From contig NZ_CP107905.1 of NCBI RefSeq assembly GCF_036014015.1, positions 7,688,001 to 7,752,000 of the forward strand: a DNA stretch of 64,000 nt, given 5' to 3'. Positions 44,329 to 54,000 of this stretch are shown here, piece by piece. Position numbers and translations under genes: made by a program. The notes below the pieces were generated by a model. It was not told where the DNA came from and made no database searches. It worked only from the letters and a program-made list of their open reading frames with translations. The stretch is from Streptomyces sp. NBC_00457 (GTDB lineage: Bacteria > Actinomycetota > Actinomycetes > Streptomycetales > Streptomycetaceae). Each line of letters starts with the position of its first letter. Within the stretch, counting starts at the first letter, position 1.

Positions 44329-45464
44329 CTCAGCACGACCCGGGTGCCTGCGCCGGGGGACGAGACCGCCCGGGCGCTGCCGCCCACGGCACGCATCCGG
44401 CCGTAGACCGACTCCCGCAGACCGCGCCGGTGGGAGGGAACAGCCGCGGGGTCGAACCCGCCTCCGCTGTCGCAGACTTCGACGGTGACGCCCTCCCCGG
44501 TCCGTCGGGCCGTGACCCGGGCAGCGCGGGTGTCCGCGTGCTGGGCCACGTTGGTCAGGGCCTCGGCGATCGCTTGCGAGAGGGCTTCCACGACCTCGTG
44601 GGGAAGGTCCAGCGGCGGCACGTCGAACTCGATGTCCAGGGACGGGAGGCCGACGCGGTGCGTCAGTACGACGGTGCGCAGCGCGACATCCAGCGGTGCC
44701 GGCTCGTGCGCCACGTCGCGTGCCACGCCGGGGTGTGCCCGCAGGTCTTCGATGACGGCCAGGTCGGCCGCGGCCCGGTCCGTCAGCGCGGCCGAGTCAC
44801 GGGTGATGCTGCCGGTGCCCACGATGGTGAGCGTGGCGAGCACGGTGTCGTGCAGCAGTCGCTGCTGGTCCAGTTCGTCGGTGCGGGCGGCGGACCGGGC
44901 CCGCGCTGCCGCGCGCGCCGCCGCCTCCTCGGACAGCGCGAGGTCCGCCCTGCGCGCTCCATGACGCAGCAGGAACACGACAGTGGCGCCGAGCAGTCCC
45001 TGGAGCACCATGATCAGGGGGGCGTCCCGGATGCCGGGGGCGCCCACCGCGTAAGCCGCCGCGATGGCGATCGCCGCCGCCATCGCCAGGGGCTGCCGTA
45101 GACCGAACTGGGCGATGAAGATGCCGCTGCCGGCGACCATGTCGATCCATCCGCTGCCCGCGCTCGCTCCCAGGACCTCGGCCGGGACGAGGTTGCCGTG
45201 CGCCAGGCAGAGCACCACGACGACAGCGGTGTCACCGGCACAGAGCCAGGAACGAGGTTCCGGCCTGAACATCAGCACGATGAACAGGCCGCTCCACAGA
45301 AGGAGTCCGACGACCGCGACGGCCACCCAGACGGAGCGCGCGGGCGGTGCGAAGCCGACCACGGCGACCACGGCCGCTCCGACAGCACTTGCTGCCCTCA
45401 GGACAGCCGACAGGCGTGCGGACTTGCGCCGCAGCTGAAGTTGGGCGGGCCCCTGCGTCAGCAC
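44316..45464 (-). CDS. Sensor histidine kinase, NarX-like (HisKA_3)
   Basis: A 382-residue membrane kinase. Helices occupy about residues 22-170, followed by a helical segment and the H-box QRLLHDTVLATLTIVG with the phospho-accepting His. The HATPase_c domain carries the N-box EALTNVAQHADTRAA and G-box VCDSGGGFDPAA. It should phosphorylate the NarL-type regulator at the end of the operon. The GTG start follows GGAGGCGGC. No obvious extracytoplasmic sensor domain is present, so it may sense a membrane-related signal. Confidence 0.87.
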   Translation of the reverse strand: MLTQGPAQLQLRRKSARLSAVLRAASAVGAAVVAVVGFAPPARSVWVAVAVVGLLLWSGLFIVLMFRPEPRSWLCAGDTAVVVVLCLAHGNLVPAEVLGASAGSGWIDMVAGSGIFIAQFGLRQPLAMAAAIAIAAAYAVGAPGIRDAPLIMVLQGLLGATVVFLLRHGARRADLALSEEAAARAAARARSAARTDELDQQRLLHDTVLATLTIVGTGSITRDSAALTDRAAADLAVIEDLRAHPGVARDVAHEPAPLDVALRTVVLTHRVGLPSLDIEFDVPPLDLPHEVVEALSQAIAEALTNVAQHADTRAARVTARRTGEGVTVEVCDSGGGFDPAAVPSHRRGLRESVYGRMRAVGGSARAVSSPGAGTRVVLRWEP

Positions 45465-45698
45465 GCCGCCTCCATTAGAGGAATTTCCGCCTCCGCCAAG
45501 ACAGGAGCGGATTCGACCGCATTCCTCACAGTGTTTCCCCCGTACGCCGATGAGACCGCTCCCAACTTACGTGAACGCGAGCGCGGCCGACAGAGGGCGT
45601 GTCCGAAGCGTTGTCACGCGTTCACGTGACATGTCCTTCCGCGGTCCGCCACGTAATCTTCCGTACCGGAAAGGAAGACACCGAGGGGGGCGTGTCGA
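45465..45698. other. Divergent promoter region with inverted repeat
   Basis: 234 bases between the kinase operon and the lipoprotein gene. A perfect 7-bp inverted repeat TGTCACG-N6-CGTGACA lies at 45612-45631. No gene is seen. Confidence 0.4.
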
Positions 45699-46598
45699 GT
45701 GAGGGAAAAATCCGCCGTTCTGGTTTCCGCTGCTTTTATCGCCTGCCTGCTGGTCGGCTGCATGGCCGAGAGCGGAAACTCCAAAGATGACGTGGCGGGA
45801 AAACAGGTCAGAGACCTGACCGTCGCGGAAGAGGTCGAGGTCGACCGCGCGGAGGAAAAGCTCGTCGAGCAGTGCATGGAGCGCCAGGGTCACCGCTATT
45901 GGCCGGTGCCGGTGGCGGGCATCGCGGAACGCAAGGCCGGGGCGTACGTGGTGGACGACGTCGACTGGGCTCGCGAGTACGGCTACGGACGGTCCTTCGA
46001 CATCGCGGCCGAGGAAGTACGCCGCAGCCATCCCAGTGTCACCTACCCCAACTCGCTTCCTGAGCAGGAGCGCATCCGCTACTCCCGGGCGCTGGACGGC
46101 GACTTCGGCGACGCCATATCCGTCGATCTGCCGGCCGGTGGCACCGTCCGGACGCCACGCGGAGGCTGCTACGTCGAAGCGCGGGAGCGGCTCTACGGCG
46201 ACTATCCGACCTGGATCCGCGTCAAGAAGACCGTGACCGGGCTGACCCCGCTGTATGTCCCGCGGATCCTCCGCGACGAGCGCCTGGTCACCGCGGTCAA
46301 GGCGTGGTCCCGATGCATGAACGAGTCGGGGCACTCCTTCAAGAGCCCGGACGAGATACGCCAGAAACGGGACTCCCTGGTCGAGGGGATGAATGCGTCC
46401 CAGGCCCAGAGCGCCGAAGTGAAATTGGCTGTGGCCGAGGCCGAGTGCGCTCGCAGAACATCCCTGGGAAAGACCGCACGTTCTCTCGAAGACGAATACA
46501 GAGATAAGACGCTGCGTGAGTACCCCGAAGAATTCGCGACCTATCGGCAGATGAGGATGTCCGCCCTTTCCCGGGCCGGGAACCTCGAAAGCCGGTAG
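45699..46598 (+). CDS. Hypothetical lipoprotein
   Basis: A 299-residue secreted lipoprotein. A signal peptide (residues 1-21) ends in the lipobox LLVGC. The mature part is hydrophilic with four further cysteines (QCMERQGHRYW, RGGCYVEAR, WSRCMNESGHS, EAECARR) that could form two disulfides. The pattern EQCMERQGHRY and CMNESGHSF is shared by many uncharacterised Streptomyces surface proteins. The start is GTG after GAGGGGGG. It diverges from the sensor-kinase operon and may be functionally tied to it, but nothing in the sequence proves this. Confidence 0.72.
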   Translation: MREKSAVLVSAAFIACLLVGCMAESGNSKDDVAGKQVRDLTVAEEVEVDRAEEKLVEQCMERQGHRYWPVPVAGIAERKAGAYVVDDVDWAREYGYGRSFDIAAEEVRRSHPSVTYPNSLPEQERIRYSRALDGDFGDAISVDLPAGGTVRTPRGGCYVEARERLYGDYPTWIRVKKTVTGLTPLYVPRILRDERLVTAVKAWSRCMNESGHSFKSPDEIRQKRDSLVEGMNASQAQSAEVKLAVAEAECARRTSLGKTARSLEDEYRDKTLREYPEEFATYRQMRMSALSRAGNLESR

Positions 46599-46673
46599 GT
46601 GTCGCATCAAAGATTTCCGTGGCGTCACGGCCGCGGGGAGTCCCATCCAACAGATGATCGAGGAGTTACATCA

Positions 46674-47126
46674 GTGAGGAAAGTACCCGCCGCCCTGACC
46701 GTACTGGCCATGGCTGCTCTAGGAGCCGTCGTCCCCGCCTCCGCCGCGCACGCCGGCCCGATCTGCCAGCAGAGCTACAGAGACGCGGAGGCCGGCTACA
46801 TGTACGCCTACGACGGTCTCGACTGCGTCGGGTTCCTTGGCAAGGCCGAGGGCGACGACGCCAACTGGGGCGACAGCTCGCAGAGCTTCCAGGGCGGCGA
46901 CACCAACAAGGCGTCGTCCATCCTCAACAAGGGCGTCAACTACGAGGTCAAGTTCTACAACGGAACCGGCACGGGCTGGACCGGCGGCTACACGTGCCTG
47001 GGGCGCAGCGAGCACTTCGCCTCAGACCTCAGAGACAACACCTTCACCAGCGGCGCCTCGGCCAACAACTCCATCAGCTCGCACCGCTGGGTGAGCGCCA
47101 GCTTCTGCGACAGGTGGGCGACCTGA
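46674..47126 (+). CDS. Secreted peptidase inhibitor family I36-like protein
   Basis: A 150-residue secreted protein with a signal peptide ending ASAAHA (about residue 27). The mature domain has beta/gamma-crystallin-like spacing: YAYDGLDCVGFLG, NKASSILNKGVNYEVKFY and GWTGGYTCLG, with four cysteines. This resembles the SMI-type metalloprotease inhibitors (I36) of Streptomyces. The start is GTG with GAGGAG upstream. It could protect secreted enzymes from proteases, an inference from the family. Confidence 0.75.
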   Translation: MRKVPAALTVLAMAALGAVVPASAAHAGPICQQSYRDAEAGYMYAYDGLDCVGFLGKAEGDDANWGDSSQSFQGGDTNKASSILNKGVNYEVKFYNGTGTGWTGGYTCLGRSEHFASDLRDNTFTSGASANNSISSHRWVSASFCDRWAT

Positions 47127-47146
47127 CCCCCACGTAGCAGCCCGTC

Positions 47147-47184
47147 CCTTGCGGGGATGCCTCTCTCCTGGCATCCCCGCAAGG
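47147..47184 (+). terminator. Terminator hairpin after the I36-like gene
   Basis: A perfect 15-bp stem CCTTGCGGGGATGCC with an 8-base loop, 20 bases after the stop codon. Confidence 0.85.
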
Positions 47185-47229
47185 CGTTCGTGGTGGCGGA
47201 TGAAAGAACTTACTAAGGGTTTCAACTCT

Positions 47230-47248
47230 CTTGCTGAAGAACTTGCGC
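47230..47248 (+). promoter_or_regulatory. Candidate MalR operator before the alpha-amylase gene
   Basis: CTTGCTG at 47230 and CTTGCGC at 47242, twelve bases apart. The same pair and spacing occur before the amylase-pullulanase gene. Confidence 0.65.
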
Positions 47249-47312
47249 GGCGGTACCGTCACGCCCGCGCCCGGCAACGACGCCTGGCGGTCATCGCAAG
47301 GAGTTGACGCCT

Positions 47313-48692
47313 GTGATATCGAGATGGTCCGTCACCGCGACCGTGCTCGCGGCCACATCGGCGGCCGTCATGGCCCCCGTGACCCCCGCGCAGGCCTCCC
47401 CGCCCGGCACCAAGGATGTCACCGCGGTGATGTTCGAGTGGAACTTCGCCTCGGTCGCCAGGGAGTGCGCCAGCACCCTCGGCCCCGCCGGCTACGGCTA
47501 CGTCCAGGTCTCCCCGCCCGCCGAGCACATACAGGGGGCGCAGTGGTGGACGTCGTACCAGCCTGTCAGCTACAAGATCGCCGGTCGGCTCGGTGACCGC
47601 GCTGCCTTCCAGAACATGGTCGGCGCCTGCCACGCGGCCGGGGTGAAGGTCGTCGTCGACACGGTCATCAACCACATGTCGGCGGGCAGCGGCACCGGCA
47701 CCGGTGGCTCGTCGTACACGAAGTACACCTACCCCGGCCTGTACTCGTCCCCCGACTTCGACGACTGCACCGGGCAGATCACCAACTACCAGGACCGCTG
47801 GAACGTCCAGCACTGCGAACTGGTGGGCCTCGCCGACCTGGACACCGGGGAGTCCTACGTCCGCGGCGCGATCGCCGGCTACATGAACGACCTGCTGTCG
47901 CTCGGCGTCGACGGCTTCCGCATCGACGCGGCCAAGCACATGCCGGCCGCCGACCTCGCCAATATCAAGTCCCGGCTGAGCAACCCGTCGGTGTACTGGA
48001 AGCAGGAGGTCATCCACGGCAGCGGAGAAGCCGTGCAGCCGACGGAGTACACCGGAAACGGGGACGTCCAGGAGTTCCGCTACGCCTACGACCTCAAGCG
48101 CGTGTTCAACAACGAGAACCTCGCCTATCTGAAGAACTACGGCGAGGGCTGGGGCTATATGAGCAGCGGTGTCTCCGGTGTCTTCGTCGACAACCACGAC
48201 ACCGAGCGCAACGGCAGCACGCTGAACTACAAGGACGGCGCCAACTACACGCTGGCCAACGTCTTCATGCTGGCCTGGCCCTACGGCGCCCCCGACATCA
48301 ACTCCGGCTACGAGTTCACCGACACGGACGCGGGTCCGCCGAACGGCGGTGCGGTGGGCGCCTGTTGGCAGGACGGCTGGAAGTGTCAGCACAACTGGCC
48401 CGAGATCAAGTCGATGGTGGCCTTCCGCAACGCCACCCGCGGTGAATCCGTCACCAACTGGTGGGACAACGGCGCCGACGCGATCGCCTTCGGGCGGGGG
48501 AGCAAGGGCTACGTCGCCATCAACCACGAGTCGGGCAGCCTGAGCCGGACGTATCAGACGTCGCTGCCGGCGGGGACGTACTGCGATGTGCAGAGCAGGA
48601 CGACCGTGACGGTGAACTCCGGTGGGCAGTTCACCGCCACGCTCGGCGCCAACACGGCCCTCGCGATCTACGCCGGCAAGTCGAGCTGCTGA
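47313..48692 (+). CDS. Secreted alpha-amylase, GH13
   Basis: A 459-residue secreted endo-amylase that cuts alpha-1,4 bonds of starch. A signal peptide ends PAQA (about residue 28). The GH13 regions are [18 protein letters not shown] with the nucleophile Asp, EVIHGSG with the acid Glu, and FVDNHDTER. The C-terminal all-beta domain C ([16 protein letters not shown]...) ends at KSSC, and no separate starch-binding domain follows; Streptomyces amylases of this size lack CBM20. The GTG at 47313, nine bases after AAGGAG, is preferred to the TTG at 47304. Its promoter and first codons nearly duplicate those of the amylase-pullulanase gene. Confidence 0.93.
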   Translation: MISRWSVTATVLAATSAAVMAPVTPAQASPPGTKDVTAVMFEWNFASVARECASTLGPAGYGYVQVSPPAEHIQGAQWWTSYQPVSYKIAGRLGDRAAFQNMVGACHAAGVKVVVDTVINHMSAGSGTGTGGSSYTKYTYPGLYSSPDFDDCTGQITNYQDRWNVQHCELVGLADLDTGESYVRGAIAGYMNDLLSLGVDGFRIDAAKHMPAADLANIKSRLSNPSVYWKQEVIHGSGEAVQPTEYTGNGDVQEFRYAYDLKRVFNNENLAYLKNYGEGWGYMSSGVSGVFVDNHDTERNGSTLNYKDGANYTLANVFMLAWPYGAPDINSGYEFTDTDAGPPNGGAVGACWQDGWKCQHNWPEIKSMVAFRNATRGESVTNWWDNGADAIAFGRGSKGYVAINHESGSLSRTYQTSLPAGTYCDVQSRTTVTVNSGGQFTATLGANTALAIYAGKSSC

Positions 48693-48710
48693 ACGCCGCG
48701 GGCCGGTGCG

Positions 48711-48738
48711 GTCCGGAGGCCGCCAGGGGCCTCCGGAC
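48711..48738. terminator. Bidirectional terminator between amylase and symporter genes
   Basis: GTCCGGAGGCC and GGCCTCCGGAC form a perfect 11-bp stem with a 6-base loop just between the two convergent stop codons. Confidence 0.75.
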
Positions 48739-48741
48739 AGC

Positions 48742-50364
48742 TCACCGCTCGTCGGCGCCGACCAGCGCGCGCACCTCGAACTCCTCGAACACCTGCGGTT
48801 CCTGGGGCTTGCTCAGCACGGAGCCGAGCCAGCCCAGCAGGAAGCCCGCCGGGATCGACACGATGCCGGGGTTCTGCAGCGGGAACCAGGCGAAGTCGGT
48901 ATCGGGGTAGATCGAGTTGGGGCTGGAGGAGACGATCGGGGAGAACACCACCAGGAGCACCGAGCAGGCCAGACCGCCGTACAGGCTCAGCAGCGCGCCG
49001 CGTGCGGTGAAGCGCCGCCAGAACAGGCTGTAGACGATCGTCGGCAGAATGGCGGACGCCGCGATCGCGAAGGCCAGGAACGCCAGCGTCGCGGTGCTGG
49101 TGCCCCAGGACAGCAGCGCCAGCATCATGCCCATGACACCGATGGCGGCGGCGGCGAGCCGGGCGACGATCACCTCTTCCGCCTGCGTCGCCTTCCCCTT
49201 GCGGATCACCTCGCCGTAGAGGTCGTGGGCGATCGAGGAGGCCCCGGCGAGGGTGAGTCCGCCGGCCACTCCGAGCAGCGTGACGAAGGCCAGGCTGGAC
49301 AGGAGCGCGGTGAGGATGGGGCCGCCGAGCTCGTACCCGAGCAGAAGCACCGCGGCGTCGCCCTTGGGGTCGACGCCCGCGATCTCCCCCCGGCCCACGA
49401 TCGCCGTGGCGCCCAGGCCCAGCACGCCCGCCATCAGACACACGAAGCCGATCAGGCCCACGGCCCATACGACCGAGCCGCGCAGCACCCGCGTGGTGCG
49501 CGGGGCGAGCAGCCGCATCATGATGTGCGGCAGTGCGGCAAGACCGAGCACGATGGCCAGTTGCAGGCTGAAGAAGTCCAGCTTGTTGGTGGTGGTCCCG
49601 CCGTATCGCAGTCCGGGGCCGAGGAAGCGGTCGCCCAGGTCGCTGTTGCCGGCGGCGGTCGACAGCAGCTTGTCGATGTTCCAGCTGAAGTGGTGGAGCA
49701 CCAGGATGGCGGTGACGCCCACGCCGACGACCAGCATCACGGCCTTGACCACCTGGATGACCGTGGCGCCCGGCATACCGCCGATCGCCGCGTACACGAC
49801 GACCATGGAGCCGATGACCACCACGCACATGGTGCGGACCGTCCCGCTCGGGGTGCCGATGAACTGCGCCAACAGGGCGATGCTGCCCACCAGTTGGGCG
49901 ACCAGGTACAGCAGGCAGACGACCAGGGTGCACAGGACGAGCGCCAGCCGGACCGATCGCTGTCCCTGCGACAGCCGCAGCGCCAGGTTGTCGCCCAGCG
50001 TGAACTTGCCGGAGTTGCGCAGCGGTTCCGCGATCATGAACAGCGCCATCATCCAGGCGACCACCGTGCCGCCCAGATAGAGCAGACCGTCGTAGCCGGT
50101 CAGCGCGACGATGCCGGTACTGCCCAGCAGCGTCGCGGCCGACAGGTAGTCACCGCACATGGCGAGCCCGTTGCGCAACGGCGACATGTCCCGGTTGCCG
50201 AGGTAGAACTCGCTGATCTCGTCCCGCTGCGGGGCCGTCAGCAGCACCGTGAACAGGGTGACCACGGCGACGGACATGAACAGGACGAGCGTCAGCTTCT
50301 GAGTGGTCTCGTCGGTGACACCCGCCGCGTGCTGCACCAGTTGACCGGCCGCCTGCGTCACCAC
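48742..50364 (-). CDS. actP: Sodium:solute symporter, acetate/pyruvate type (ActP-like)
   Basis: A 540-residue symporter with about 13 helices. EFYLGNRDMSPLRNGLAMCG is the SSS-family signature region after helix 1. YAAIGGMPGATVIQVVKAV is the conserved segment in the helix 5-6 area, and GLAALPHIMMRLLAPR follows. It is probably a cation-coupled monocarboxylate (acetate or pyruvate) importer. The GTG start overlaps the end of the upstream DUF485 gene, the usual partner of ActP. It lies inside the starch-degradation block, but nothing links it to MalR control. Confidence 0.88.
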   Translation of the reverse strand: MVTQAAGQLVQHAAGVTDETTQKLTLVLFMSVAVVTLFTVLLTAPQRDEISEFYLGNRDMSPLRNGLAMCGDYLSAATLLGSTGIVALTGYDGLLYLGGTVVAWMMALFMIAEPLRNSGKFTLGDNLALRLSQGQRSVRLALVLCTLVVCLLYLVAQLVGSIALLAQFIGTPSGTVRTMCVVVIGSMVVVYAAIGGMPGATVIQVVKAVMLVVGVGVTAILVLHHFSWNIDKLLSTAAGNSDLGDRFLGPGLRYGGTTTNKLDFFSLQLAIVLGLAALPHIMMRLLAPRTTRVLRGSVVWAVGLIGFVCLMAGVLGLGATAIVGRGEIAGVDPKGDAAVLLLGYELGGPILTALLSSLAFVTLLGVAGGLTLAGASSIAHDLYGEVIRKGKATQAEEVIVARLAAAAIGVMGMMLALLSWGTSTATLAFLAFAIAASAILPTIVYSLFWRRFTARGALLSLYGGLACSVLLVVFSPIVSSSPNSIYPDTDFAWFPLQNPGIVSIPAGFLLGWLGSVLSKPQEPQVFEEFEVRALVGADER

Positions 50365-50750
50365 GTGCGGGACCGCCTTCCCGAGGAGGCGATGTGCCGC
50401 GCCTGGGCCCGCAGGCGATGGGTGACGGGGTCGATCCGCCGTTGCATGTGCCGGACGTAGAGCCAGATCGTCACGCCCATGAGGACGAACTGGCCGAGGC
50501 CCAGCGTCAGCCCGATCGTCAGATGCCCGATCAGCGACTGGTTCATCAGGCCGGCGGCGAAACTCGACATCAGGACATATGTGAGGAATCCGCCCACCGA
50601 GACAAGCGTCGCCGCTATGCCGAAGGAGCGGTATGCGCTGCGCATGGAATGGAATTCAGGAGAGTTGTGTATCGACTGCGGGTTTGTCGGCTCAACGCCT
50701 GGTGGGGGAGGTGGGTAAAAACTGTCATTTGGCGGTGAGTGTAGGGACAT
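50358..50750 (-). CDS. DUF485 membrane protein, partner of ActP
   Basis: A 130-residue protein: a Pro-rich N-terminus (PPPPPGVEP), then two hydrophobic helices (about residues 44-68 and 77-99) and a basic tail ending RRSRTW. DUF485 proteins (YjcH-like) are routinely encoded directly upstream of ActP and probably assist it. The stop overlaps the symporter start. Confidence 0.88.
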   Translation of the reverse strand: MSLHSPPNDSFYPPPPPGVEPTNPQSIHNSPEFHSMRSAYRSFGIAATLVSVGGFLTYVLMSSFAAGLMNQSLIGHLTIGLTLGLGQFVLMGVTIWLYVRHMQRRIDPVTHRLRAQARHIASSGRRSRTW

Positions 50751-51050
50751 AATGCACCTTCTTTGCTGCTTTATGCCGGGCGCGCGACTGTCCTGAGCTG
50801 CGGAAACATAGCGTGGGGGTCACTGTGGGGGGATGTGTTGATCACGGACTGTGAGAGTGGGGAGACTGGAGTATTGCAGCGTGCTCCTTGAGCCATCAAC
50901 AGGGTCGGCCAAATAGAAATCACCGGCTCCGGACGCCCGGTGAAAGTTCTTGCCGCCTGTTTCACGACTCTTGCTGTAAACCTTGCGTCGGCGATACGGT
51001 CGCGCCGGGGTCGGACCCGAATGAGCCGCACGCGCAAGGAGTTCACGCCT
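50751..51050. promoter_or_regulatory. Promoter and leader region of the amylase-pullulanase gene
   Basis: 300 bases between divergent genes. The right part (about 50940-51050) resembles the alpha-amylase upstream region (47211-47312) along most of its length, including the CTTGCTG...CTTGCG operators and the GCAAGGAGTT leader ending in the same GTG-ATA start. The left part holds the DUF485 promoter. Confidence 0.6.
50949..50988 (+). promoter_or_regulatory. Candidate MalR operators before the amylase-pullulanase gene
   Basis: CTTGCCG at 50949, CTTGCTG at 50970 and CTTGCGT at 50982; the last two are twelve bases apart exactly as at 47230/47242. Confidence 0.65.
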
Positions 51051-54000
51051 GTGATACCGAGATGGCCGGCGCCCCGGACGCGCCGCACCGCGCACACTCG
51101 AAGGGTCGCCGCGGTCACCGTTGCCGCGCTGGCCGCAGCGCTCGTCCAGCCCCTCGCCGCCCGTGCTGACACCCCGCCTGAGCCGCCGTCGGACGCGGCG
51201 CTGGCGAAATCCGCGGCCCGCCACGACCTCACCCGCGAGCAGTTCTACTTCGTCCTGCCGGACCGCTTCGCCAACGGCGACACCGGCAACGACAAGGGCG
51301 GGCTGACCGGTTCGCGGCTCTCCACCGGCTACGACCCCACCGACAAGGGCTTCTACCAGGGCGGCGACCTCAAGGGCCTGACGAAGAAGCTCGACTACAT
51401 CAAGGGCCTGGGCACCACCTCCCTCTGGATGGCCCCGATCTTCAAGAACCGGCCCGTCCAGGGCACCGGCACCAACGCCTCGGCCGGCTACCACGGTTAC
51501 TGGATCACGGACTTCACCCAGGTCGACCCGCACTTCGGCACCAACAAGGACCTGGAGACCCTCATCTCCAAGGCCCACGCCAAGGGCATGAAGGTCTTCT
51601 TCGACGTCATCACCAACCACACCGCGGACGTCGTCGACTACGAGGAGAAGTCCTACGACTACCTCTCCAAGGGCGCCTTCCCGTACCTGACGAAGAACGG
51701 CGAACCCTTCGACGACGCGGACTACGCGGACGGCACGAAGGGCTTCCCGGCCGTCGACGAGGACTCCTTCCCCCGCACCCCCCAGGCCACGAAGAACACC
51801 AAGGTCCCTTCGTGGCTCAACGACCCGACGATGTACCACAACCGCGGTGACTCCACCTTCGCCGGCGAGAGTTCGACCCACGGTGACTTCTCCGGCCTCG
51901 ACGACCTGTGGACCGAGCGTCCGGAGGTCGTCAGCGGCATGGAGAAGATCTACCAGCGCTGGGTCAGGGACTTCGACATCGACGGCTTCCGCATCGACAC
52001 CGTGAAGCACGTCAACACGGAGTTCTGGACCCAGTGGGCCACGGCTCTCGACGCGTACGCGAAGAAGCAGGGCCGCGACGACTTCTTCATGTTCGGCGAG
52101 GTCTACTCGGCCGACACCGACATCACGTCGCCGTACGTCACCCAGGGCCGCCTCGACTCCACGCTCGACTTCCCCTTCCAGGAAGCGGCCCGCCAGTACG
52201 CCTCCCAGGGCGGCAGCGCGCAGCAGCTGGCTTCCGTCTTCGGCGACGACTACAAGTACACGACCGACAAGGCCAATGCGTACGAGCAGGTCACCTTCCT
52301 CGGCAACCACGACATGGGCCGCATCGGGTACTTCCTGAACCAGGACAACCCGAAGGCCACCGACGCCGAACTGCTCGCCAAGGACAGGCTCGCCAACGAG
52401 CTGATGTTCCTCAGCCGCGGCAACCCGGTCGTCTACTACGGCGACGAACAGGGCTTCACCGGCTCCGGCGGCGACAAGGACGCCCGCCAGTCGATGTTCG
52501 CGTCCACCACCGCCGACTACCTCGACGACGACCAGCTCGGCACCGACCGCACGCACGGGAGCGACGCCTACGACCCGAGAGCACCGCTCTACCGGCAGAT
52601 CAGCGCTCTCGCCAAGCTCCGCAAGGCCAACCCGGCCCTCACGGACGGCGTCCAGACCGAGCGGTACGCGGCCGACGGCGCCGGGATCTACGCCATTTCC
52701 CGTACGGACACCAAGACCGGCACCGAGTACGTCGTCGCCTTCAACAACGCCGACGCGGCGAAGACGGCGACCTTCGCGACCGGTTCGGCCGGGATGACGT
52801 ACAAGGGGATCCACGGCAGCGACTCCTCCCTGACCAGCGACGCCGACAAGAAGCTCACCGTCACCGTCCCCGCCGGTTCCGCCGTCGTCCTCAAGGCGGC
52901 CGGCCCCCTGGCCAAGCCCGCCTCGAAGCCGGTCATCACCCTGGACGCCCCGGCCACCGGCGCGACCGGCACGGTCGAGATCGGCGCCGGCGTCGACGGC
53001 GGACAGCTCAACCGTGTCGTCTTCGCCGCCCAGGTCGGCAACGGCAAGTGGCAGACGCTCGGCTCCGCCGACCACGCCCCGTACAAGGTCACCCAGACCA
53101 TCGGCAAGGACGTACCGGCCGGAACCGCCTTGCGCTACAAGGCGGTTGTGATCGACTCGGCGGGCCGCACCGCGAGCGCCACAGCGGCCTCCACCACCGG
53201 CACCCCGCCCGCTCCCGAGACCCCCACCGCCTCCTCCCGCGACTACGCGATCGTCCACTACAAGCGCACCGACGGCGACTACGCGAACTGGGGCCTGTAC
53301 GCCTGGGGCGACCTCGCCGACGGTGAGTCGACGACCTGGCCGGACAGCCATCCCTTCATCGGCCGGGACGCGTACGGCGCCTTCGCCTACGTCAAGCTGA
53401 AGCCGGGCGCCTCCGGTGTCGGCTTCCTGGTGATCGACAAGGACGGCAACAAGGACGTCTCCGCCGACCGGACCATCGACGTCACCAAGACCGGCGAGAT
53501 CTGGATCGAGCAGGGCAAGGAGGCCGTACAGACCGAGCGGCCCGAGTACCCGGCGCAGGACAAGACCAAGGCCGTCCTGCACTACCACCGCGCCGACGGG
53601 AACTACGACGGCTGGGGCCTGCACACCTGGACGGGTGCCGCGAACCCCACCGACTGGTCGAACCCCCTGAAGCCGGTGAAGACTGATTCCTATGGCGCGG
53701 TCTTCGAGGTGCCGCTCACCGAGGGTGCCACCAGTCTCAGCTACATCATCCACAAGGGCGACGAGAAGGACCTCGCCGCCGACCAGTCGCTGGACCTCAG
53801 GGCGAACGGCCATGAGGTGTGGCTGTTGAACGGCCAGGAGAAGTACCTGCTCCCGCAGCCGGCCGGCTCCGCCGCCGCGCTCGACCTGACCACCTCCAAG
53901 GCGGTCTGGATCGACCGGAACACGGTCGCCTGGAACGGCTCCGAGGCTGCTGCCTCCACCCAGCTGCTGTACTCCCGCACCGGCGCGATCACCGTCGAGG

